Origin: Flavobacteriaceae bacterium UBA3591
Lineage (GTDB): Bacteria > Bacteroidota > Bacteroidia > Flavobacteriales > Flavobacteriaceae
DNA length: 64,000 nt
Direction of reading: 5' to 3'
Assembly (NCBI GenBank): GCA_002375695.1
Contig: DFMO01000008.1
Span: 298,372-362,371 of the forward strand
The translations under genes and the position numbers were made by a program. Positions 55,846-64,000 of the stretch are shown here, one piece after another (position 1 is the stretch's first letter; every line of letters begins with the position of its first letter). Under the pieces are notes generated by a model. That model was not told the DNA's origin and ran no database searches. It saw only the letters and a program-made list of their open reading frames with translations.

Positions 55846-57567
55846 TTAATACCCTACCGCAGTATCGTCGCCACGACTGTCGGCACCGCCTTGTAATTTG
55901 CCATTGGGCAACACTAAAATAGCATCAACTTTGCCAATAATTGGGTCTACTTCGGTATTTTCGGGGTATCCTTTTTCTTTTAAATTTTCTATTAAATTGG
56001 TAGGAAATCTATTAAGCTCGTACCTAATTGCATCGGGTAACCATTGGTGATGAAACCTAGGCGCATCTACGGCTTCTTGCATATTCATTTCAAATTCATA
56101 CACATTTAAAATTGTTTGTACCACCGAGGTGATAATTGTTGAGCCACCAGGGGTGCCAACCACCATAGATAATTCTCCGTCTTTTTCAATTATTGTAGGG
56201 GTCATGGAGCTTAACATTCGCTTTTGTGGGGCAATAGCATTTGCTTTTCCACCCACCAAACCGTAAACATTTGGAGCGCCTGGTTTGGCACTAAAATCGT
56301 CCATTTCGTTATTTAAAAAGAAGCCTAAATTATTTACATATAATTTTGAACCGTACCCCGAATTTAAAGTTGTGGTTACCGAAACTGCATTTCCCGAAGC
56401 ATCAACTATCGAATAGTGCGTGGTTTCGGGACTTTCATAACCGCTAATTACTCCTGGTTTTATTTTGGTTGAAGAGGTAGCGGCATCAAAACTAAAGCTT
56501 TCCATGCGCGAGCTTAAGTAGGCTTCAGAAAGTAATGAATCTACGGGGATATTTACAAAATCTGGGTCGCCCAAATAATAGCTTCTATCGGCGTAGGCAC
56601 GGCGTTCGGCTTCGGCTAAAAGCTGTATGTATTTTTCGGTATTATGGCCGTATTCAGAAAGTGGAAATGGCTCAACCATTTTTAAAATTTGAGCGATACA
56701 AATACCACCGCTCGAGGGGGGTGCCATTGAAATAATTTTTAAATTCTTATAATTAAAAATTATGGGTTCTCGCCATATTGCTTCATAAGCTTCCAAATCT
56801 TTTAAAGTGATAATTCCTCCTTTTTCTGCAATAAATTCTACAAGCTTTTTCCCGCTTTCACCCCCGTAAAATTCAATCCTACCATTTTGTGAAATTCGTT
56901 TAAGGGTATTTGCTAATGCAATATTTTTTAATGTGTCGCCTGCTGTTAAATTTGTAGTAAAAATGGAGCTTGTGCCGTTTACTTCTGTAAAAATGTTTTT
57001 GTAATTAGAAAATCTTTCGGCTTGTTGCTGCGTGATTACAAATCCGTTTTCTGCTAATTCAATTACTGGGTTTAAAATCACTTCCATGGGTAGGCTGCCG
57101 AACTTTCGGTGTACAGCAAAAATTCCTGCTACGGTGCCAGGAACTCCCACGGCTAAAGCACCTACTGAACTTTTGTTGGGGATTACGTTTCCTTCGGCGT
57201 CTAAAAACATATTTTTACGGGCTGCCATGGGCGCTTTTTCGCGATAGTCTAAGGAGCCTATTTCGCCATACTGACTTCTGTAAACCATAAATCCGCCACC
57301 ACCTAAATTACCTGCGTAGGGATACGTTACTGCGAGGGCCATTTCGGTAGCAATCATGGCATCGAAAGCATTTCCGCCAATTTTTAGAATTTCGGTACCA
57401 ATTTTAGAAGCTTCTTCGCGCGCCGAAACCACCATGGCGCTATCGGCTAAAACGACTTCTTTTTTAACCATTTCACCGAAAGTAGCGTTGTTAGTGGAGA
57501 TGGGTTGGGGGCTGTCTTTACAAGAAATTAATAAAATTATAAGTAGAAGTGAGTGGTATATTTTCAT
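55846..57567 (-). CDS. ggt: Gamma-glutamyltransferase
   Basis: A 573-residue exported N-terminal nucleophile hydrolase that cleaves glutathione and gamma-glutamyl compounds. A lipobox-like LLLIILLISC suggests lipid anchoring. Features: EEASKIGTEILKIGGNAFDAMIA near the N-terminus (residues ~50-70), MAPPSSGGICIAQIL, and the autoprocessing site with nucleophile Thr in SPETTHYSIVDASGNAVSVTTTLN (residues ~380), then FFLNNEMDDF and RMLSSMTPTI near the C-terminus. Processing between these parts would give large and small subunits. It overlaps acpH by 4 bases at its start (57564-57567), so the two are probably translated together. Confidence 0.96.
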   Translation of the reverse strand: MKIYHSLLLIILLISCKDSPQPISTNNATFGEMVKKEVVLADSAMVVSAREEASKIGTEILKIGGNAFDAMIATEMALAVTYPYAGNLGGGGFMVYRSQYGEIGSLDYREKAPMAARKNMFLDAEGNVIPNKSSVGALAVGVPGTVAGIFAVHRKFGSLPMEVILNPVIELAENGFVITQQQAERFSNYKNIFTEVNGTSSIFTTNLTAGDTLKNIALANTLKRISQNGRIEFYGGESGKKLVEFIAEKGGIITLKDLEAYEAIWREPIIFNYKNLKIISMAPPSSGGICIAQILKMVEPFPLSEYGHNTEKYIQLLAEAERRAYADRSYYLGDPDFVNIPVDSLLSEAYLSSRMESFSFDAATSSTKIKPGVISGYESPETTHYSIVDASGNAVSVTTTLNSGYGSKLYVNNLGFFLNNEMDDFSAKPGAPNVYGLVGGKANAIAPQKRMLSSMTPTIIEKDGELSMVVGTPGGSTIITSVVQTILNVYEFEMNMQEAVDAPRFHHQWLPDAIRYELNRFPTNLIENLKEKGYPENTEVDPIIGKVDAILVLPNGKLQGGADSRGDDTAVGY

Positions 57568-58148
57568 AATTCGCTAAGTTTTTGAACACTATGCGCCCTT
57601 AATTCTTCAAAAAATAAGGTGAATTCTTTTTCAAAATCGTCGTAATACGTAACTAATTCTTCTACGGCTAAATTCATTTTTGAAACTCCTTTTGTACGCA
57701 CATTCATTTGGGTCAAAATTTTTCCTATACCTTCAACCGTTGCGTAGCTCAACAACCAGTTATCGGCAATCATATAGGGCATCATTCGCTGGATACGAGC
57801 GGGAAGAATGGTAAAGTTTTTCCGAAGTAATTTGTAAAAATTCTCTACGTATTCATCTAAAGGCACTACCGAATAAGTGCTCCAGTTTTTCGCTAAAAAG
57901 TGGTCGTACAAAATATCTACAATTACCCCGCTGTAATGGCCGTAGTTTTTGTGAAGCCGCGCTGTACTTTGGTGTACAATAGGGTGCGAATCGGTAAATG
58001 TATCGATGGCGCGGTGCAGCAATATGCCTTTGGCGATGGCGGGTGGAAATTTTTGGTAACGCTTGCCTTTAATTCCATCGGCAATAAAATTGCCAATAAT
58101 TATGTCTTCATCATCGCCAGAAAGGTAAATATGTGCTAAAAAATTCAT
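57564..58148 (-). CDS. acpH: Acyl carrier protein phosphodiesterase (AcpH, DUF479)
   Basis: A 194-residue cytoplasmic protein of the AcpH/DUF479 family: MNFLAHIYLSGDDEDIIIGNF with metal-ligand His6, the FIADGIKGKRYQKFP segment, HRAIDTFTDSHP near residue 51 (metal-binding His and Asp) and DILYDHFLAKNW near 82. AcpH removes 4'-phosphopantetheine from acyl carrier protein; in some species the family's physiological role is disputed. It overlaps ggt and lies 40 bases from the divergent acyltransferase gene. The metal ligands are intact. Confidence 0.9.
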   Translation of the reverse strand: MNFLAHIYLSGDDEDIIIGNFIADGIKGKRYQKFPPAIAKGILLHRAIDTFTDSHPIVHQSTARLHKNYGHYSGVIVDILYDHFLAKNWSTYSVVPLDEYVENFYKLLRKNFTILPARIQRMMPYMIADNWLLSYATVEGIGKILTQMNVRTKGVSKMNLAVEELVTYYDDFEKEFTLFFEELRAHSVQKLSEL

Positions 58149-58188
58149 TCAATAAATATATGTATTTTTGGCCTGTAAAAATTGAAAT

Positions 58189-59259
58189 TTGAAGAGGTTA
58201 CCCAATTTAGATCCGTTGCGGTTTTTTTTAGCTTCCTTGGTGTTATTATTTCACTTGCCCCAACTTGCTGCCAATCAAGGGCTACCATATTTTGATGATC
58301 TTCCTATATTTCATCGCGGTTTAGAAGCAGTTTATATGTTTTTTGTGCTAAGCGGATTTTTAATTATACGTATTATTTACCGAGCTAAAATTAGAGATGC
58401 TTTTTCAATTAAGGATTTTTATATAAGAAGAATCCTTCGCATTTTTCCACTTTACTACTTGGTTTTGGGTTTTGGTCTCTTTTTTTACAATGTAATTTTA
58501 CCGTATTTAAATATCCCTTTTCAAATTAATTATACTTGGAAAGAAGCGCTGTTTTACAACGTTTTCTTTTTGCCCAATGTATTTGCTAAACTTTACGAAC
58601 CTGGCGGTATTATTGAAATTTTATGGTCTATTGGTATTGAAGAGCAGTTTTATTTAATGATTGCTCCTTTGTTATTTTTTATAAATGTAAAATGGATTTT
58701 ACGGGTTTTAAGCTTTTTGCTTTTGGGGTATTTTGTACTCTATTGGACTAATGTTTTTGAAGTACTTAAACAATATACATTTGTATTTTTCTATTTGTTT
58801 ACAGGCGGAGTAATTGCAATTCTCGAAGAAAAGAAAAAACTACAATTTGTTAAACGAACGGCTATCTTTCCACTTGTGGTGTGTGTAGCAACAATCATGT
58901 ATTATATTACAGATATCTTTATGTTTGAACCGCTCTGGTTGCGGTCATTGCTCACTTGTTTCTTTTTTGGTTTCTTTATTCATTCGTTAGCGTTTAATAA
59001 TTGGGGGATAGCAATAAATAGTAAAATACTGCACCATTTGGGTAGCATTTCGTACGGAATATATATGTTTCACGCCATAGTTTTAAACGCTGTTGTATTT
59101 TTGTTCCTCGAGTGGGAAATACTTCAAAATATTAATGAAACTTTAACGATACTTTTAATGCTCCTGCTTACTTTCGCAGGTACAATTGTAATAGCTCACT
59201 TATCGTATACCTATTTTGAGCTCTACTTTTTAAAAATGAAAAACAAGTTTAGAAAATGA
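58189..59259 (+). CDS. Membrane acyltransferase, OafA/YrhL (acyltransferase 3) family
   Basis: A 356-residue integral membrane protein with about ten hydrophobic helices. The start is TTG at 58189, giving MKRLPNLDPLRFFLASLVLL, where LDPLRFFLA is the family's first-helix motif. Also visible are the loop FHRGLEAVYMFFVLSGFLI (catalytic-His region modified), the YIRRILRIFPLYYL block near residue 84 and the SIGIEEQFYLMI segment near 153. These enzymes acylate sugars of surface polysaccharides or lipids. It shares a 4-base overlap with glmM (ATGA), so the two are co-translated and may both serve envelope synthesis. The acyl donor and acceptor are unknown. Confidence 0.9.
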   Translation: MKRLPNLDPLRFFLASLVLLFHLPQLAANQGLPYFDDLPIFHRGLEAVYMFFVLSGFLIIRIIYRAKIRDAFSIKDFYIRRILRIFPLYYLVLGFGLFFYNVILPYLNIPFQINYTWKEALFYNVFFLPNVFAKLYEPGGIIEILWSIGIEEQFYLMIAPLLFFINVKWILRVLSFLLLGYFVLYWTNVFEVLKQYTFVFFYLFTGGVIAILEEKKKLQFVKRTAIFPLVVCVATIMYYITDIFMFEPLWLRSLLTCFFFGFFIHSLAFNNWGIAINSKILHHLGSISYGIYMFHAIVLNAVVFLFLEWEILQNINETLTILLMLLLTFAGTIVIAHLSYTYFELYFLKMKNKFRK

Positions 59260-60644
59260 CTTTAATAAAATCTATATCGGGAATTCGCGGTACCATTGGG
59301 GGTGCACAAAGTGAAAATTTAACGCCTATCGATGCGGTAAAATATGCAGCTGCCTATGGTACTTGGGTAAAACAACAACGCAATAAAGAAAATTACAGAG
59401 TTGTAGTGGGGCGCGATGCGCGCATTTCGGGCGAAATGATACAGCAGCTTGTAATGAATACTTTGGTTGGAATGGGAATTACGGTTATAGATTTAGACCT
59501 GTCAACTACGCCTACGGTCGAAATGGCTGTAACTATGGAACACGCCGATGGGGGTATAATTTTAACAGCAAGCCATAACCCAAAGCAATGGAACGCCTTA
59601 AAACTGCTAAATAATAAAGGAGAGTTTTTAAATGCAGCAGCCGGACAAGAAATTCTTGATATAGCCGAAGATGGAAATATTTTGTTTTCGGAAGTGGATA
59701 ATTTGGGCGAAATTCATAAAAATGATGCCTATATCGATTTGCATATTGACGAAATTTTAGACCTTGATTTGGTTAATGTTGAAGCAATAAAAGAAGCCAA
59801 ATTTAAAGTGGTGGTCGATGGTGTAAATTCTACGGGAGGGATTGCAGTGCCACTTCTTTTGGAAGCCTTGGGCGTAACACCGGTAAAATTGTATTGCACC
59901 CCAAATGGCGAATTTCCGCATAACCCCGAACCTTTAAAAGAACACTTAACCGATTTAATGGAATTGGTTAAAGACGAGCACGCCGATTTTGGAATAGTGG
60001 TAGACCCCGATGTAGATCGTCTCGCTTTTGTTGATGAAAATGGCGAAATGTTTGGCGAAGAGTACACCCTGGTGGCGGTTGCCGATTATGTATTGCGAAA
60101 TACCCCCGGAAGCACCGTAAGTAATATGTCGTCATCGCGTGCCTTACGTGATGTTACCGAAAAACACGGCGGAACATACACTGCCAGTGCCGTGGGTGAG
60201 GTGAATGTAGTGGAAAAAATGAAGGAAACCAATGCCGTAATTGGGGGCGAAGGTAACGGCGGAATTATCTATCCCGAATTACACTTCGGTCGCGATAGTC
60301 TGGTTGGAATTGCTTTGTTTTTAAGCTTTTTAGCCGAAGAAAGAATTTCTGTAAGCGAATTGCGAAAAAAATACACTGCGTATTTTATGAGTAAAAAGAA
60401 AATTCAATTAACTCCGCAATTAGATGTCGATGCTATTTTAAAAGCCATGGAAGCCAAATACGCCAACGAAGACATAAACACTATAGATGGCGTTAAAATT
60501 GATTTTCCTGAAAATTGGGTACACCTGCGAAAATCTAACACCGAGCCTATTATTAGAATTTATACCGAAGCAAAAAGCCAAGAAGAGGCAGATACGCTTG
60601 CAGATAAAATAATAGCCGAAATTAAAGAAATAGCACAGATTTAA
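59256..60644 (+). CDS. glmM: Phosphoglucosamine mutase
   Basis: A 462-residue alpha-D-phosphohexomutase that converts glucosamine 6-phosphate to the 1-phosphate for UDP-GlcNAc synthesis. Features: the N-terminal SISGIRGTIGG, the phospho-serine loop GIILTASHNPKQWNALK (Ser near residue 102), the metal loop VVDPDVDRLAFVDENG near 250 and the sugar-binding GGEGNGGIIYPEL near 330, with the phosphate site RKSNTEPIIRIYTEA near 428. All key residues are present. Its ATG overlaps the stop of the acyltransferase gene, the only gene I would place in the same operon. Some flavobacterial relatives are named phosphomannomutase, but GlmM fits best. Confidence 0.9.
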   Translation: MTLIKSISGIRGTIGGAQSENLTPIDAVKYAAAYGTWVKQQRNKENYRVVVGRDARISGEMIQQLVMNTLVGMGITVIDLDLSTTPTVEMAVTMEHADGGIILTASHNPKQWNALKLLNNKGEFLNAAAGQEILDIAEDGNILFSEVDNLGEIHKNDAYIDLHIDEILDLDLVNVEAIKEAKFKVVVDGVNSTGGIAVPLLLEALGVTPVKLYCTPNGEFPHNPEPLKEHLTDLMELVKDEHADFGIVVDPDVDRLAFVDENGEMFGEEYTLVAVADYVLRNTPGSTVSNMSSSRALRDVTEKHGGTYTASAVGEVNVVEKMKETNAVIGGEGNGGIIYPELHFGRDSLVGIALFLSFLAEERISVSELRKKYTAYFMSKKKIQLTPQLDVDAILKAMEAKYANEDINTIDGVKIDFPENWVHLRKSNTEPIIRIYTEAKSQEEADTLADKIIAEIKEIAQI

Positions 60645-60719
60645 GAATTGAGTTCGGGTAATTACTCATTCGGGGTTTTTGTGAATGCTCTTTATTGGGC
60701 TGTATTTTTTAAAAGGTTT

Positions 60720-61247
60720 TTACGGCAAAGCCATCCATTCCGATTTTAGGATGGAATAGATGGCTACGTTTATCTTTTCACCATTTTTAATTTCGCATTC
60801 ACGCATAGTGCCTTCGTGGTAAAAATTTATTTTTTCTAAAGCTCTTTTACATTTAGCATTATCGCTCACTACAAATCCTTCAATTCGGTTTAAATTTAAA
60901 TTTGTAAACCCATAATTAAATAGGGCTGGCATAACTTCTTTTAATATGCCTTTACCCCAAAAACTTTTGTATAACCAAAGACCTACTTCGGCTTTTTGAT
61001 GTGTTTTGTCTAAATTATTAAATCCTGCAGCGCCACAAAATTGGTTGCTACTGTCGTAAATACCCCACCAAATGCCCGTACCCTCAACTCTTAAATTTTT
61101 ATACCATTCCATTTGCTCTTTTGTTTCTTCTAAAGTTGAAAAATGAACGTCGTAGTATTTGGTGATTTCTGGGTTTGATAGGCCTTTATAAACCGCTTTA
61201 ATGTCTTTATCTTCTATTTCTTTTAAGGTGAAGTTTTTGGTTGTCAT
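60720..61247 (-). CDS. GNAT-family N-acetyltransferase, RimJ/RimL type
   Basis: A 175-residue cytoplasmic protein of the RimJ/RimL acetyltransferase group: FTLKEIEDKDIKAVYKGLSN at the start, WWGIYDSSNQFCGAAGFNNL near residue 60, and the acetyl-CoA-binding GLWLYKSFWGKGILKEVMPA with W-KGI in motif A (near residue 92), then NRIEGFVVSDNAKCKRALEK. It probably acetylates the N-terminus of a protein or a small amine. The substrate is unknown. It is monocistronic, with no clear operon partner, and borders the accessory region that starts at 61248. Confidence 0.85.
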   Translation of the reverse strand: MTTKNFTLKEIEDKDIKAVYKGLSNPEITKYYDVHFSTLEETKEQMEWYKNLRVEGTGIWWGIYDSSNQFCGAAGFNNLDKTHQKAEVGLWLYKSFWGKGILKEVMPALFNYGFTNLNLNRIEGFVVSDNAKCKRALEKINFYHEGTMRECEIKNGEKINVAIYSILKSEWMALP

Positions 61248-61409
61248 AATTTAAATTGTGCTATTTATTTTAAGAAACAAAGCTGAACCTTGATATTGCT
61301 AATTTCCTCGATTAATAGGTTTTTTTATACTTTTAACTTGTTAAAATATAAGCTTTGGCGTGTTTAGAAAAATCTCTCTAAGTAAAAATCGGCGTTGGGA
61401 AATCCGCGA

Positions 61410-61425
61410 CCCGATAGCTATCGGG
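61410..61425. repeat. Perfect palindrome CCCGATAGCTATCGGG
   Basis: A perfect 16-base palindrome in the non-coding stretch before the IS remnant. The flanks read AATCC on the left and ATTCG on the right. Palindromes of this kind are scattered in flavobacterial intergenic DNA; I saw no second copy in this window, but did not scan exhaustively. Confidence 0.5.
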
Positions 61426-61508
61426 ATTCGTAAGTAGCCGAGTACCAGCAATTAATTTTATACGTTGTGCCTGTTGCACAAGTTGCCAATCTTCCTTAAT
61501 TTCATGGT

Positions 61509-61720
61509 ATGCAAGGAAAAAAGATCTACCAAGAAAAGCTCCTTAACTATTTCCGTTTGAGCGAGCGCGTCCCGGAGCAGAATTTCTACCGCCGGTTGAA
61601 ATCGGTTCTGGACCTTAATTATCTATATGCACGTACAAAAGATTTTTATGGCGACAGCGACTAGAAATGTATCGACCTTGTTTTTTTTCAATGTATAACA
61701 CCTTTTTTAAGACACTTAAA
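61509..61720 (+). pseudogene. N-terminal remnant of an IS1182-family transposase
   Basis: From ATG 61509 the frame reads MQGKKIYQEKLLNYFRLSER, then VPEQNFYRRLKSVLDLNYLY, and reaches FYGDSD before a TAG stop at 61662. This is the characteristic opening of IS1182 transposases (MQGKK-YQEKLF, LSERVPxxNFYRRLK, LDLxFLY, YYG). Beyond the stop the same frame continues as KCIDLVFF, matching the expected GQKSIDPVVFFK, so the stop is a substitution inside a longer gene. Homology fades after about 61690. No catalytic residues remain. It is a strong marker of past insertion next to the restriction-modification genes. Confidence 0.75.
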
Positions 61721-61743
61721 TACGCCCGATTTACAACTTGATC

Positions 61744-61771
61744 AAAAAAATAAAACCGCTTAAAGCGGCTT
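61744..61771 (-). terminator. Probable terminator of the restriction-modification operon
   Basis: On the minus strand, CCGCTTTAAGCGG (61756-61768) is followed by TTTTATTTTTTT. It lies 65 bases downstream of the MjaI-like endonuclease stop codon. It may originally have been the IS transposase terminator region. Confidence 0.7.
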
Positions 61772-61835
61772 ATATGAGTTGGGTTTTTATAAATTATGGG
61801 GTTGTGCAACGGTTACCGGTGTAAGCTCTCGTTAC

Positions 61836-62549
61836 TTATCCTTTCAGCCGTTCTATTTCAGTTTCAATTTCTTTCAGTACTGCTTTATTTACAATATCTT
61901 TTTTGTTGCCAACTCGGGTTGAGAACACTACAAATACTTTTCCGCCAAACTCTTCTTCAAAATTTTTAAAACTGTTGCTCATACGCTCTGAGATGTTATA
62001 ATTCCCAAAGTTTGAGTTTGCGGTTATTGGCTTTACTTGAATACCAAATGCCTTGTCACCAACTTTTCCAATATAGTCTATATCGCCTGCGTGGTCTAAC
62101 TCTTCGTCAGATTCTTCAAAATGAACTTCGGGGAATGCTTTTGCAAGACCGTCATTTACAACTGATTTTTCAAGTAAAAATCCGTCAAAAGTTCTAACGA
62201 CTGTTACTTGGTAAATGTATTCCTTACAATCTTCAAGACTCAAATCCTGGAAGGCAGCTGTCCATTCGGGAATAACAACTTCAGTAATTTTTGCGTAAAG
62301 TCTTTCTCCAAGTTCGTCTAAGACTTCTTTGGTTACTTTAGTGGGATTTGTCTTAGATTTTGAATAGGCATTTTCAAAATAAAATTGCTCCCATTCATCT
62401 AATGCAGTCGGCTGGCACTCACGAATTAAGGCCATTACTGCTCCAACCTTATTTGGTCGTGTTAGTTGATAAGTGTTGCTTGCATAATTTAAAACTTTCT
62501 CTTTTGCTCCAAATGGTTTTGCGTGTTTCTTCGGTTGGTTAACTGCCAT
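61836..62549 (-). CDS. MjaI-like type II restriction endonuclease
   Basis: A 237-residue protein resembling the MjaI family (recognition CTAG in the archetype). The opening AKPFGAKEKVLNYASNTYQL is followed by an N-terminal helical region, and a PD-(D/E)xK-like core at residues ~150-175: HAGDIDYIG (Asp156/Asp158) then GIQVKP, with Gln171 in the place of the acidic residue and Lys173. An E-to-Q variant of the core is known among restriction enzymes, so it may be active. The gene overlaps the methyltransferase gene by 11 bases (62539-62549) downstream of it, the usual order for protecting the cell first. Recognition sequence is not proven here. Confidence 0.75.
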   Translation of the reverse strand: MAVNQPKKHAKPFGAKEKVLNYASNTYQLTRPNKVGAVMALIRECQPTALDEWEQFYFENAYSKSKTNPTKVTKEVLDELGERLYAKITEVVIPEWTAAFQDLSLEDCKEYIYQVTVVRTFDGFLLEKSVVNDGLAKAFPEVHFEESDEELDHAGDIDYIGKVGDKAFGIQVKPITANSNFGNYNISERMSNSFKNFEEEFGGKVFVVFSTRVGNKKDIVNKAVLKEIETEIERLKG

Positions 62550-63828
62550 AACTTTTTTGTAATTGTTCGAATTTTGTCTTGTTTTTGTACTCTTTTTCCG
62601 TGTCCGCTAAGGCAAGCCCGTTTTTAATTAAATGAGCGTTTAGAAAAGTTTTGTTCTTTAAATAAACATAAGCCATTAAATTGTTTGAATTGTCGTGCTT
62701 TGTTTCATCAAACTTTAAAAAAACTTGCTGATTATTCGTTTTGTCCCTTAAAAACTGAATTCCTTCTTCATTTGTTTTGGGATTGTCTTTTACACCAAGA
62801 AGCCTTACAACTAGATCATTGTTTAACTGGATGAGTTCGGGACTAATTATTTCTTTGACACGATAGAATGTTTCCCTGTCTTTTTTGTTTTTATCTATTT
62901 TGGAACCAAATTGTAGTTTTTTTGGGTCGGTTTTCTTATCAAAGTTGTGAAAGTCTTTGAATTTATATGGCAGATTTTGTATTTCAGCAATAAAGTCCGT
63001 GTTTAATTGTTGGTTATGAAAATTAATTTTATGCTGTACAAGCTCTGGTTGTCTAACTCCAAGTTTCTTTTCAATGAATGGCTTGAATTCATTGTTGATT
63101 TCATATCCCACAGAGTTTCGATTTAACTTTTTGGCCGCAAGAGAGGTTGTCCCGCTTCCCAAAAATGGGTCAAGTACGGTATCTCCAACAAACGAAAACA
63201 TTTTGATCAGCCGATGTGGCAATTCTTCTGGAAACATTGCAATATGACCGTCTTGTCTTGCTCCACCAAAATTCCAATGACCATTAAAGTATTCTTTCCA
63301 TTCTTCTTTGGTCATACTTGATTGAGTCTTTATTTCTTTACTTACTTTTTTCGGTTTCCCAAGTTTTTTAAACAGCAATATAAATTCGTAATCAATGGAT
63401 AAGATACCATTTCGTGGGTTTGGATAACTGCCCATTAAGGAAGCTCCCCCTGTTGTATTGGTGGTAGTTTGTTTCTGCCAAATGATAGCACCCATATAGT
63501 CGAATCCAATACTTTCACAGAATTTAATTATTTCTGTTCGGATAGGGATTACTTTATACCGTCCGTAGTAAACTGCCCTAGCAAATTGGTCGCCAATATT
63601 TACACAAAGTCTACAGCCGTTTTCAAGAACTCGATAACATTCTTTCCAAACGAGGTTTAAATTATTAATATAGGTTTCATAATCTTCGTGATAACCAATT
63701 TGATTTTCTGTACCATAATCTTTGAGCTGCCAATATGGTGGCGAAGTAATGGCGAGCTGAATTGACTCGTCATCGAGATAATCCATCTGTCTGCTGTCGC
63801 CTATAATTATGTTATGTTTGGTTTGCAT
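62539..63828 (-). CDS. DNA methyltransferase (N4-cytosine/N6-adenine beta class) with SNase-like C-terminal domain
   Basis: A 429-residue protein. Residues ~1-260 are a beta-class modification methyltransferase: catalytic motif IV ITSPPYW (residues 27-33; the S-P-P-Y form typical of N4-cytosine enzymes), and the AdoMet motif I LDPFLGSGTTSLAA (residues 219-232), with GYEINNEF closing the region. It should protect the site cut by the adjacent MjaI-like enzyme. Residues ~335-428 resemble a staphylococcal-nuclease fold: VVRLLGVKDN, MAYVYLKNKTFLNAHLI and NGLALAD. Two of three nuclease catalytic positions appear lost (Arg342 kept; the Glu and second Arg positions are Pro/Asn). So the tail probably binds nucleic acid or protein. 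The gene starts the pair. Confidence 0.85.
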   Translation of the reverse strand: MQTKHNIIIGDSRQMDYLDDESIQLAITSPPYWQLKDYGTENQIGYHEDYETYINNLNLVWKECYRVLENGCRLCVNIGDQFARAVYYGRYKVIPIRTEIIKFCESIGFDYMGAIIWQKQTTTNTTGGASLMGSYPNPRNGILSIDYEFILLFKKLGKPKKVSKEIKTQSSMTKEEWKEYFNGHWNFGGARQDGHIAMFPEELPHRLIKMFSFVGDTVLDPFLGSGTTSLAAKKLNRNSVGYEINNEFKPFIEKKLGVRQPELVQHKINFHNQQLNTDFIAEIQNLPYKFKDFHNFDKKTDPKKLQFGSKIDKNKKDRETFYRVKEIISPELIQLNNDLVVRLLGVKDNPKTNEEGIQFLRDKTNNQQVFLKFDETKHDNSNNLMAYVYLKNKTFLNAHLIKNGLALADTEKEYKNKTKFEQLQKSYGS

Positions 63829-64000
63829 TCTATTTTTTGGTGTAAAGATACGATTTTACAATCGGTTCTTAAATGAGAGCTAACGGATTTGTATATGATT
63901 TGCGGCGTTTTTCGCAGCGCGATTTTTTCCGTTGTACCAAATGCGTTTTAAAAATACTACGTTTTCTTACTTTCACGAATTTCAGCCGTAAATTATATGC

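Larger units (their letters stand above)
61471..61812 (+). mobile_element. Decayed, internally deleted IS1182-family element
   Basis: The 588-base gap 61248-61835 holds no intact gene. A terminal inverted-repeat-like pair, GTTGCACAA at 61473-61481 and TTGTGCAAC at 61802-61810, brackets ~340 bases. Just inside the left copy lies the start of a transposase frame (61509) resembling IS1182 transposases, and the remainder of the transposase is missing. Boundaries are approximate; target-site duplications are not convincing. The element has lost most of its length and cannot move by itself. Confidence 0.6.

Noticed and set aside
61615..61809. Minus-strand open frame of 64 codons
   Set aside because: It lies across the IS1182 remnant, antisense to the transposase fragment, and has no recognisable features.
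1..64000. tRNA, rRNA genes or CRISPR arrays
   Set aside because: No cloverleaf-like T-arm sequences, rRNA core sequences or regularly spaced repeats were noticed; a covariance-model scan would be needed to exclude small RNAs.

Overview
The window is AT-rich DNA from a member of the Bacteroidota, most probably family Flavobacteriaceae. The evidence is the protein set (fused alpha/beta 2-oxoacid dehydrogenase E1, DUF2891 lipoprotein, two-domain M16 lipoprotein, menaquinone genes of flavobacterial type), lipoprotein signals ending in C-K/N, and promoters of the flavobacterial TTG-N17-23-TAnnTTTG type. No rRNA, tRNA or CRISPR array was seen. The genus cannot be fixed from this window.

Layout. 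1-10.8 kb: sugar metabolism (BadF-type kinase, pgi), a secreted cassette (six-cysteine Kazal-like lipoprotein, FTP-like propeptide protein, DUF6345 protein with a caspase/gingipain-like His/Cys pair), comM/yifB, an M16 peptidase and a DUF2891 lipoprotein. 10.9-28.2 kb: a 16-gene cluster, all on the minus strand, for a phage-tail-like contractile injection system of the extracellular (eCIS) type. In transcription order it encodes a Pvc16_N cap protein, an unknown protein, one sheath, two tubes, a 53-residue DUF5908-like protein, a LysM hub, a VgrG-like spike, a PAAR tip, a gp25-like protein, a J-like wedge, an Afp12-like wedge, an unknown 875-residue protein and a tape-measure protein. No AAA+ assembly/disassembly ATPase and no recognisable toxin is present in the cluster. 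28.4-30.9 kb: a divergent, tightly overlapped unit with a small conserved protein, a 7-TM protein, a HisKA_3 histidine kinase and a LuxR-type response regulator.

31-60.6 kb is mostly housekeeping: rluA-like pseudouridine synthase, panB, sdaA, dnaK, the menaquinone set (hotdog thioesterase, menF, menD, and menB a little further on), an S1-domain protein, a MarR regulator with a small redoxin, papain-like peptidase, E1 dehydrogenase, a peptidase-like protein fused to an outer-membrane barrel, LOG family protein, uvrA, ggt, acpH, acyltransferase and glmM. 60.7-64 kb is accessory: GNAT acetyltransferase, a decayed IS1182-family element, and a type II restriction-modification pair (MjaI-like endonuclease plus an N4-cytosine-type methyltransferase carrying a degenerate staphylococcal-nuclease-like tail).

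The main point of interest is the eCIS locus. Its lead promoter is readable (TTG-N20-TACATTTG) and an inverted repeat, TAGG-N6-CCTA, abuts the -33 element. The same repeat, plus a second composite element with identical spacing, occurs in only one other place that I found: upstream of the secreted DUF6345 cassette. This suggests that the two loci share a regulator, possibly the divergent LuxR-type regulator.
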